Positions 16,694 through 22,396 of a stretch of 22,396 nucleotides of DNA are shown one piece after another. The stretch lies in the NCBI GenBank assembly GCA_038522735.1, contig JBCBJX010000048.1:1-22396 (forward strand), read 5' to 3'. This DNA comes from JBCBJX01 sp038522735. GTDB lineage: Bacteria > Pseudomonadota > Alphaproteobacteria > Caulobacterales > Parvularculaceae. Below the pieces are notes generated by a model that saw only the letters and a list, made by a program, of their open reading frames with translations, had not been told where the DNA came from and ran no database searches. The translations under genes were made by a program, and so were the position numbers. The first letter of the stretch is position 1; the number at the start of each line of letters is the position of its first letter.

Positions 16694-17433
16694 GCCGCCC
16701 GCCCCTGCGTCGTCCACGCGCCGTTCAACGTCGCGAGGTCCTCGGCGCGGTCGAAACGCTCCGCAAGCGCGGCCTCGTGGCTGACGAACAGGACGGCGGC
16801 GCCCGATGTTTTCGCCTCGTCGAGGAGCAGCGCAATAAACGTGTCGCGCGCATCGGCGTCGAGAGCCGAGGTCGGCTCGTCGGCGAGGATGAGCCGCGGC
16901 GCGCCGATGAGGGCGCGGGCGGCGGCGACGCGCTGCTGCTGGCCGACGCTCAAATCAGACGCTTTCGCCCCGCGCCGCGCCTTCTCCTCGAGCCCGAGGG
17001 TGTCGAGAAGGCGTCGCGCTTCGGCCGCAACGGAGCCGGAGGACGCGACAGCCCGGTCCCGCCGGCGACGGGAGAAGCGACAGGGCAGCACGACGTTGTC
17101 GAGCACGGAGAGATAGGGAAGCAGGTTGAAAAGCTGGAAGACGACACCCATTCCGTCCGCCCTGAGAGCGTCTCGTTCCGCTCCCGAAAGCCGCGCCATA
17201 TCCGAGCCGAGCACCCGCACCGCGCCGGATTGAGGCTCGGCGACGCCGGCGACAAGACCGAGAAGCGTGCTCTTGCCAGAACCGCTCGGGCCGCGCAGAA
17301 ACACCCGCTCGCCGGCCGCGACGGACAGCCGGTCGACGACCAGCACGTCAGGGCCGGTTCTCCAGCGAAACCGGACGTCGCGCAGATCGACCGCCGCGTC
17401 TTTAGCGCTCTCCGGTTTATCGGAAGGGGTCAA
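16690..17433 (-). CDS. ABC transporter ATP-binding protein (LolD/MacB-like)
   Basis: ATPase subunit of 247 residues for the adjacent permease. Visible motifs are Walker A GPSGSGKS (48-55), Q-loop at Gln100 (GVVFQLFNLLPYLSVLDNV), signature LSVGQQQR (161-168), Walker B LILADEPTSALD (181-192) and the switch histidine in VLFVSHEAAL. The LSVLDNV region is typical of the LolD/MacB group. The start is TTG at 17433, inside the end of the DUF3299 gene (17-nt overlap), with GGAG about 10 nt upstream; no ATG or GTG lies in frame near it, so translation probably depends on coupling. The stop overlaps the permease GTG. All ATPase motifs are intact. Confidence 0.92.
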   Translation of the reverse strand: MTPSDKPESAKDAAVDLRDVRFRWRTGPDVLVVDRLSVAAGERVFLRGPSGSGKSTLLGLVAGVAEPQSGAVRVLGSDMARLSGAERDALRADGMGVVFQLFNLLPYLSVLDNVVLPCRFSRRRRDRAVASSGSVAAEARRLLDTLGLEEKARRGAKASDLSVGQQQRVAAARALIGAPRLILADEPTSALDADARDTFIALLLDEAKTSGAAVLFVSHEAALAERFDRAEDLATLNGAWTTQGRAA

Positions 17434-17965
17434 ATCGTTCGAACTCCATCGTGTACGCTGCGTTTCCGAGTTCGTTCATCGCCTTTTCGGTTCGGAGAAC
17501 GCCCTCGATGAAAAACGGGTCCCAGATCTGCCCGAGACGAACGGGCTTTTCAACGCGCACGTAGACGATCTGGTTCGGCGGCGGCGGCGGTGCGTGAATG
17601 CAGGCGCCGAAATAGGGAACGAGGAGAAAATCGCCGTAGACGTCCACGGCGTTGAAATCGAGCGGCACGACGAAGCCCGGGATTCGCACCAGCTCCCCGT
17701 CGAGATCATCGACCGTATTGAAGGTGCCGAGCTGACGCGCCTCGTCAAGCGCGCCGCCTTCCATGATCGAGGCGAGGCCCCCCGGCGTTTGAGCCTCCAG
17801 CCCCTCGTAAAATTCCTTGTAGATCTGTTCGAGGCGCGCTTCCTCGCCCTCGGGAAGCAAGTCCTCCCAGCGCAGGCTCATCGCATCGCCGCCGGCGGCG
17901 ATGGCGGCTGAGGCGAGAAACGCCCAGATGACGACGATCGGGGCGAGAAGAGTTCTGAAACGCAC
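17417..17965 (-). CDS. Exported DUF3299-family protein, first gene of the zinc-linked ABC operon
   Basis: A 182-residue exported protein. The signal peptide (MRFRTLLAPIVVIWAFLASA, cut near AAIAA^GG) precedes LRWEDLLPEGEEARLEQIYK and the family core: RIPGFVVPLDFNAVDVYG, then LLVPYFGACIHAPPPPPNQ (Cys122, His124). This matches the DUF3299 pattern of a conserved Cys followed by a proline run. Its biochemical role is not known; the context suggests a periplasmic partner of the ABC system. The start is GTG at 17965 with GAAGG upstream. The frame opens earlier, to 18037, but that would run through the Zur-type dyad, which argues against it. The gene begins the minus-strand operon and lies 52 nt from the dyad. 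Confidence 0.82.
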   Translation of the reverse strand: MRFRTLLAPIVVIWAFLASAAIAAGGDAMSLRWEDLLPEGEEARLEQIYKEFYEGLEAQTPGGLASIMEGGALDEARQLGTFNTVDDLDGELVRIPGFVVPLDFNAVDVYGDFLLVPYFGACIHAPPPPPNQIVYVRVEKPVRLGQIWDPFFIEGVLRTEKAMNELGNAAYTMEFERFDPFR

Positions 17966-18016
17966 GAAGACCTTCTCACAGAACACGGCGCGTCGGCCGC
18001 TGGCTCTCGGATGATC

Positions 18017-18035
18017 GATGTTATAACATAACATC
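18017..18035. promoter_or_regulatory. Zur-box-like operator shared by the divergent zinc genes
   Basis: GATGTTATAACATAACATC is a perfect 8-bp inverted repeat with a 3-nt centre (GATGTTAT-AAC-ATAACATC), an AT-rich island in GC-rich DNA. It agrees with the GTTAT...ATAAC pattern of proteobacterial Zur operators. It lies 33 nt before the ZIP transporter ATG and 52 nt before the DUF3299 start, so a bound dimer could repress both promoters. Assignment to Zur rests on the pattern and the zinc-related neighbours. Confidence 0.78.
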
Positions 18036-18067
18036 AAAGACGCGCGGAAGCGGGTGGGGTCGGATCC

Positions 18068-18829
18068 ATGATAGTATTGCAGTCGTCCGCGCTCGTCGCC
18101 GCTTTTCTCGCCGCCGTCGTCGCGACCGCGGGGCTCGCCGCGGTTGTCATCCGCCGCGACGTCTCCAGCACCTTAGAGCCGCTGTTGTCGACCGCCGCCG
18201 CCGCGTTGCTGGCGGCCCTCGCCCTCACGCACCTGGCGCCGGAAAGCATCGAGGCGCTGCCGAACGGGGCGGCCCTGGTGCTCGCGGGATTTGTCGGGTT
18301 TGCAGCGCTCGACCGGATCGGGCGCAGCGGCGCCGGCGGATGGGCCGCCCCGGCGATCGCCATCGGGGCGCATTCGTTCATCGACGGGTTTTTCTATGTC
18401 GGCGCCTTCGAGCACGGCGCGGCGGTCGGCGCGGCTGCGTCCGCCGGATTGATCGTGCACGAGTTTTCGGAGGCGATCCTCCTTTACAGCCTTGCACGAC
18501 GCGGCGGCGCCGGCGCCCGCGGCGCGTTCGCGATCGCCTTCATCGGAGCGGCGGCGACAACGCCGGCCGGCGCGATCGTCGGGAGCGCGCTCGCGGACCA
18601 GGCTTCGGGGGAACTGCTCGACACCGCGCTCGCGGTTCTCGCCGGCGCCCTCCTCTACCTCGGCGCGGCTCGGCTCGCGGAGATAGAGGAAGGTCCGCGT
18701 CGGCCGGTCTCAACGCTGGCCGCGATGGCGATCGGCGTTGCAGGCGGACTGCTCGCATCCCATGTCGGCCACGTCCACCATGATCATGATCACGACCACG
18801 ACGAGACTCACGCCGACAGCGATCACTAA
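18068..18829 (+). CDS. ZIP-family metal (zinc) transporter
   Basis: Inner-membrane divalent-metal importer of 253 residues with about eight hydrophobic segments. Metal-site motifs of the ZIP family are visible: His55 in THLAPES, HSFIDGF (102-108, equivalent to the family HNxxDG) and HEFSEA (131-136, equivalent to HExxHE). The C-terminus is histidine-rich (HVGHVHHDHDHDHDETH), likely a metal-sensing or metal-collecting tail. A GGTGGGG lies about 8 nt before the ATG. It is divergent from the DUF3299-ABC operon and shares the Zur-type dyad, so it is probably induced by zinc lack. Its stop overlaps by 4 nt with the convergent gene on the other strand. Substrate choice (zinc rather than iron or manganese) is inferred from the context. 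Confidence 0.9.
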   Translation: MIVLQSSALVAAFLAAVVATAGLAAVVIRRDVSSTLEPLLSTAAAALLAALALTHLAPESIEALPNGAALVLAGFVGFAALDRIGRSGAGGWAAPAIAIGAHSFIDGFFYVGAFEHGAAVGAAASAGLIVHEFSEAILLYSLARRGGAGARGAFAIAFIGAAATTPAGAIVGSALADQASGELLDTALAVLAGALLYLGAARLAEIEEGPRRPVSTLAAMAIGVAGGLLASHVGHVHHDHDHDHDETHADSDH

Positions 18830-19119
18830 ACTGCGGCGGCGTCGGCCTGGTGGGGGATGAAGCGCGAGGCGGGAAAGACCGACACCGCCCAGAGGGCTGC
18901 GGCTGCTCCCGCGATCGCGCCGTAGAGGCCCCAGGGCTGACCGCTTTCGCAAGGGTCCTCCCCGGGCGAGAGCGCCCAGTCGAAAAAGCCGGCGCCGTTC
19001 ACCAAGACATTCAGATTGCTGAGGATAATGAGCGCGCGCAGCGCAAGGACGGCGATCAGCGCCGTCATGGTCATGAACGCGACGCGGCCGTAATCCTCTT
19101 TGCGCGGCGCCAGCATCAC
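18826..19119 (-). CDS. C-terminal part of the split membrane protein (97 aa)
   Basis: Second half of the same frame, readable from GTG 19119 or ATG 19116. It has two hydrophobic segments (VAFMTMTALIAVLALRALII and GLYGAIAGAAAALWAVSVF) and no clear ribosome site. Independent translation is doubtful. Confidence 0.4.
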   Translation of the reverse strand: MMLAPRKEDYGRVAFMTMTALIAVLALRALIILSNLNVLVNGAGFFDWALSPGEDPCESGQPWGLYGAIAGAAAALWAVSVFPASRFIPHQADAAAV

Positions 19120-19200
19120 GCGCCAATCGATATAGTCCTTGTAGGCCGCGAACGGATTGTCGCGGTAAGCCGCCGGCCATGTCGCGCGCCACCCCTCGGC

Positions 19201-19404
19201 TTAGGCGAACCCGGCGGCGAGAACAAGCGCGCCGACGGCGTTTGCGATCAGGAAGATGCGGGATGAAAGTCCGCCGTCCTCGGATCGGACGACGCAATTG
19301 CCTTCGGAGCCGACGCCCTGGGCGATGACGAACTGGGTCGACGCGTAGTCGCCGAGCACGAGCACGAAATAGAGCGCGATGTATATCGCCGTGGCGCGCA
19401 GCAT
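19201..19404 (-). CDS. N-terminal part of the split membrane protein (67 aa)
   Basis: This is the translatable first half of the 18826-19404 gene, with its own good ribosome site (GGGGAG, about 7 nt before ATG). It has two hydrophobic segments (residues about 6-27 and 48-66). If the TAA is real, this is the product actually made. Confidence 0.5.
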   Translation of the reverse strand: MLRATAIYIALYFVLVLGDYASTQFVIAQGVGSEGNCVVRSEDGGLSSRIFLIANAVGALVLAAGFA

Positions 19405-19465
19405 AACGGTCTCCCCATCAGGTGGAGGACGTAGGGTGCGGGTACCGAGAAGGCGAGAGAACGGT

Positions 19466-19542
<77 letters not shown>

Positions 19543-19675
19543 TCACCGTTCGAAGTCCGCCGAATTCAGCGGGAGCGAAGAGAAATATCGAAGACCCGCG
19601 CCGCTTTCAAGCCTCGCGTGCGCAAGTTCATCCGTATTTTTCAGATTATCTTCCGGGGCCTTGGCGACGACCCTC

Positions 19676-20449
19676 TCAGTACCGACGGCGCGACCAGGCG
19701 ATCGCGGATAGACCAAGGACGAGTAGCGTCGCGCCGCCCGGGGCCGGAACCGACGCGAAGCCGCCGCTGGCGTAAACGGGCGACAGCGAATTGAAGGAAA
19801 GCGAAACGGCGCCGCTCGCATCCATCGCGCCGCTCCACTGGGAAATCGTGAAAGCGTCGAAGCTGATGGAGTAATCTCCGCCGGCGGCCAGCACACCGGT
19901 CAACACGCCGTCCTCGCCCCAGGCTTTGGTCGAGCCCGACGAGCTGTTCGATCCGCCGAGAACGAACGCCTGGTCCGACCCTTGGGATACGTCATAAAGA
20001 TAGTTTGCAACGACATTTCCAGTCGTGTTGTCGACAATGGAGACGGCGAAACTCGTGCGGCCGACCCCCATCGAGAGATACTCGCCGGAAAGCGAGAACT
20101 CCGTATCCGTATTCGTCACGATCCGAAGGGTGTCCATCCGCGAGCGGGCCAAGTCGCCCGGGCTCGCGCCGGTGGTATGATCAAAGGCGATGTCGAAGGT
20201 CGCCTGGGTGTCCGTCGCCGCGTAGTTGAACGCGGTCTGCGACGAGGCGCCGCCGCTCGAGGCCTGCGTGAATTCCGATCCGATCTCGCCGCCGGCTAAG
20301 AAATCCAGATCCTTGGGGCCGGACCAACCGGACTTCGCCACCGAACCGACCATGCCGTCGGTTTCCACGATGGAAATCGGAGACGCGGCGGCTACGCCGA
20401 CCAGAGCCGTCGCAAAAAGACCAAATAGAAACGCGACTGACCTGAACAC
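19676..20449 (-). CDS. PEP-CTERM-type secreted protein (paralogue 1)
   Basis: A 257-residue secreted protein with a signal peptide (MFRSVAFLFGLFATALVGVA, cut near AAA^SPIS) and a C-terminal sorting tail: VPAPGGATLLVLGLSAIAWS then RRRY. This is a PEP-CTERM-like signal: a short Pro motif, a hydrophobic helix and basic residues. Such tails are processed by exosortase for delivery to the cell surface or matrix. The middle is Ser/Thr/Gly-rich and beta-strand-like, with no catalytic motif. The start is GTG at 20449, which has AGGGGG 5-7 nt upstream; the frame opens earlier to 20506. It is a paralogue of the protein at 20562-21323 (shared GPxDL, LSGEY/VAGVY and SIVDNTTG/RLVDNLTG landmarks). No exosortase gene is in the window. 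Confidence 0.82.
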   Translation of the reverse strand: MFRSVAFLFGLFATALVGVAAASPISIVETDGMVGSVAKSGWSGPKDLDFLAGGEIGSEFTQASSGGASSQTAFNYAATDTQATFDIAFDHTTGASPGDLARSRMDTLRIVTNTDTEFSLSGEYLSMGVGRTSFAVSIVDNTTGNVVANYLYDVSQGSDQAFVLGGSNSSSGSTKAWGEDGVLTGVLAAGGDYSISFDAFTISQWSGAMDASGAVSLSFNSLSPVYASGGFASVPAPGGATLLVLGLSAIAWSRRRY

Positions 20450-20505
20450 GTCCACCCCCTTACTAACCAACCATCTTACCATACAAGGCGTTAACGGTGA
20501 TGACA

Positions 20506-20525
20506 AACGACGCTTTTGCGACGTT
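20506..20525 (-). terminator. Weak hairpin between the two PEP-CTERM genes
   Basis: AACGACGC and GCGACGTT form an 8-bp stem with one internal mismatch and a TTTT (plus-strand) loop. On the minus strand it is followed by TGTC. It lies 37 nt past the stop of the upstream PEP-CTERM gene and may reduce read-through into the second. Confidence 0.25.
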
Positions 20526-20561
20526 GGAATGGAGCGATGGACTATGGACCGAAAGTCGTGA

Positions 20562-21323
20562 TCAGCCGGCGCGGCGGCGCGCGACGGCGAGACCGATCAG
20601 GCCGAGACCGAGAAAGGACAATCCGGCCGGAGCGGAGATTTGCGTCGGCCAGTTATCGTCTCCGGGGCCGGATCCTCCGGGCGTCGTACTGGAGAACGCC
20701 AGGTTCAACGACCCGACACCGGAGCCGTATTCCGCCGTGTATTCGCCGGAGCTCGGCGACATGACGTAAGCGTCGAAGTACAGGCGAATGTCGCTGCCCG
20801 CACCGAGGAAGACGTTGTAATTTGCACTATAGGCCGCCGAGTTCGCCCATTGGGCGGACTCATCGACTTCGTACAGGATCGAGCCTGTGAGGTTGTCGAC
20901 GAGCCGAAGAGTGTAGACGCTCTTACCGAATCCGAGAGCGTCATAGACGCCGGCGACGGCCAGATTGACATCCTCCGTCGCGTAGAAGCGCATAGTCCCG
21001 ATAAGCGTGCGCGAAAACACGCCGGCGCCATTGGTGCGCTCCTGATCGAAACCGAGATCAAACACCGCGGCATCCGACGACATTGTCCATGCGGAATTCG
21101 CCATGGACGACGACCAGCCGTTATCGACTTCGAAGCTGCGCGCCAGGTCCTGCGGTCCGGTGCTGTAGCCGAAGTCGTTGAGCCGAAGCCCGCTTGCAAA
21201 ATTAACCTGGGAGCCGGAGTTGCCATACCCGTCGTTCAGCACCTTGATCGGCGCAGCGAACGCGCCGTTTCCGGCGGCGATGGCGAAAAGCCCTGCGAGG
21301 CAGGAGATGAAAAACCTGAGCAT
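20562..21323 (-). CDS. PEP-CTERM-type secreted protein (paralogue 2)
   Basis: A 253-residue secreted protein. The signal peptide MLRFFISCLAGLFAIAAGNG is cut near AFA^APIK. The C-terminal tail has APAGLSFLGLGLIGLAVARR followed by RAG, a good PEP-CTERM-like helix with a basic end, preceded by a flexible Gly/Ser/Pro stretch (TTPGGSGPGDDN). Landmarks shared with the neighbour at 19676-20449 show a tandem duplication followed by strong divergence. No enzymatic motif is visible; a structural, adhesive or matrix role is inference. The ribosome site before ATG 21323 is weak. A possible promoter lies at 21374-21402. Confidence 0.82.
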   Translation of the reverse strand: MLRFFISCLAGLFAIAAGNGAFAAPIKVLNDGYGNSGSQVNFASGLRLNDFGYSTGPQDLARSFEVDNGWSSSMANSAWTMSSDAAVFDLGFDQERTNGAGVFSRTLIGTMRFYATEDVNLAVAGVYDALGFGKSVYTLRLVDNLTGSILYEVDESAQWANSAAYSANYNVFLGAGSDIRLYFDAYVMSPSSGEYTAEYGSGVGSLNLAFSSTTPGGSGPGDDNWPTQISAPAGLSFLGLGLIGLAVARRRAG

Positions 21324-21373
21324 ACTGACAAACTCGACACACTAACGCACGCGATCAACCTCACGTAAGTGTG

Positions 21374-21402
21374 GATCTATCAAATTCTTTCAACGAAATC
21401 AA
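21374..21402 (-). promoter_or_regulatory. Possible sigma-70 promoter for the PEP-CTERM pair
   Basis: On the minus strand TTGATT (21402-21397), a 17-nt spacer and TAGATC (21379-21374) form a plausible -35/-10 pair about 50 nt before the start codon. It sits in an AT-rich patch that also contains an 8-bp inverted repeat (AAATTCTT/AAGAATTT, 21382-21408). The -10 match is only partial. Confidence 0.35.
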
Positions 21403-21487
21403 GAATTTTAGACATCAGGCCACGGCCTTTGAACCAGGACGGCCGTTAACCATTCCGCATATTCCGCAATGCACGCGACGGTAATAA

Positions 21488-21509
21488 ATGTGCTTGCCCG
21501 CAAGCACAT
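21488..21509 (-). terminator. rRNA operon terminator candidate
   Basis: A perfect 9-bp stem (ATGTGCTTG and its complement) with a 4-nt CCCG loop lies about 60 nt past the 5S gene and is followed on the minus strand by TTATTACC. It is the core of a larger nested inverted repeat at 21459-21536. It is the best termination signal for the rRNA operon in the window. Confidence 0.55.
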
Positions 21510-21569
21510 CGTCGCGACATCGAAATGACGGAATATACTGAAATCAAAGAAGGGCGGATCGGCTTGGCA

Positions 21570-21687
21570 GGCCCGGCGGCGACCTACTCTCCCACGCCTT
21601 AAGACGCAGTACCATCGGCGCTGGGGACTTTAACGACCGTGTTCGGGATGGGAACGGGTGGGGGCTCCCCGCCAGAACCACCGGGCC
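21570..21687 (-). rRNA. rrf: 5S ribosomal RNA
   Basis: About 118 nt. The ends pair (GGCCCGG with CCGGGCC). The core contains CCCGTTCCCATCCCGAACAC and GGGAGAGTAGGTCGCCGCC, both standard 5S segments. The ends are set by the terminal helix and may be off by a few bases. Confidence 0.95.
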
Positions 21688-21806
21688 GGCGAAGTCGATC
21701 CGTGCGAGAGATTTCAATGTCTTACGGAACGCTGCTCACGTCCCGTTTCAGCGCGCCCTGCCCCGCTGACCCGAAGGCCGGCGGACGAGGCGATCGCCGC
21801 GCATGA

Positions 21807-22396
<590 letters not shown>

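Larger units (their letters stand above)
18826..19404 (-). pseudogene. Small membrane-protein gene split by an in-frame TAA
   Basis: From ATG 19404 the frame encodes 67 residues (MLRATAIYIALYFVLVLGDY..., ending LVLAAGFA), then a TAA at 19201-19203, then continues in the same frame for 124 more codons to a TAG at 18826. The residues directly after the stop (AEGWRATWPAAYRDNPFAAY, then KDYIDWRVMLAPRKEDYG) look like real protein, yet no start codon occurs in frame until GTG 19119. With the stop ignored, the product is a four-helix membrane protein of about 191 residues. The DYAST...GSEGN segment in the first part recalls DUF5658-type membrane proteins, but this is a weak match. GGGGAG precedes the ATG. 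It could be a recent nonsense mutation, a sequencing error or two separate short proteins. Confidence 0.6.

Noticed and set aside
17965..18037. Longer N-terminus for the DUF3299 protein
   Set aside because: It would place coding sequence across the Zur-type dyad and put extra residues before a clear signal peptide.

Overview
This is a GC-rich window with the gene style of an alphaproteobacterium: densely packed type II secretion genes, a Caulobacterales/Parvularculales-type TonB receptor, 23S-5S rRNA and an initiator tRNA on one strand, and PEP-CTERM-type surface proteins. The phylum-level reading is inference from gene content; nothing here fixes the genus.

Region 1 (1-8277, minus strand) is a type II secretion (T2SS) operon read gspC-D-E-F-G-H-I-J-K. 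Almost every junction overlaps or is within 22 nt, several by the ATGA/GTGA type. gspK runs off the left edge, so gspL, gspM and possibly gspN may lie outside. Region 2 (8278-14229, minus) holds a TonB-dependent outer-membrane receptor preceded by a 948-residue lipoprotein built from two tandem copies of one beta-solenoid-like unit, with a strong hairpin between the two genes. Region 3 (14614-15393, plus) is the prepilin peptidase gspO, needed to process the five pseudopilins of region 1. The lipoprotein/receptor pair therefore sits inside the T2SS locus, between gspC and gspO. This suggests the lipoprotein is a T2SS client that works with the receptor at the cell surface.

Region 4 (15410-18829) is a zinc-related module: a minus-strand operon of a DUF3299-type exported protein, an ABC ATPase and a MacB/FtsX-type permease with a histidine-rich extracytoplasmic loop, and a divergent plus-strand ZIP-family metal transporter with a histidine-rich tail. 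The 102-nt divergent promoter region carries a perfect 8-3-8 dyad matching the Zur-box pattern, so one zinc-responsive repressor probably controls both sides.

Region 5 (18826-19404, minus) is a small membrane-protein gene that appears split by one in-frame TAA. Region 6 (19466-22396, minus) is the 3' end of an rRNA operon: 23S (partial), 5S, then two paralogous PEP-CTERM-type secreted proteins, then initiator tRNA-Met. In many alphaproteobacteria tRNA-fMet directly follows 5S, so the PEP-CTERM pair looks like an insertion into that arrangement. A large nested inverted repeat follows the 5S gene. No CRISPR array, insertion sequence or phage gene was seen.
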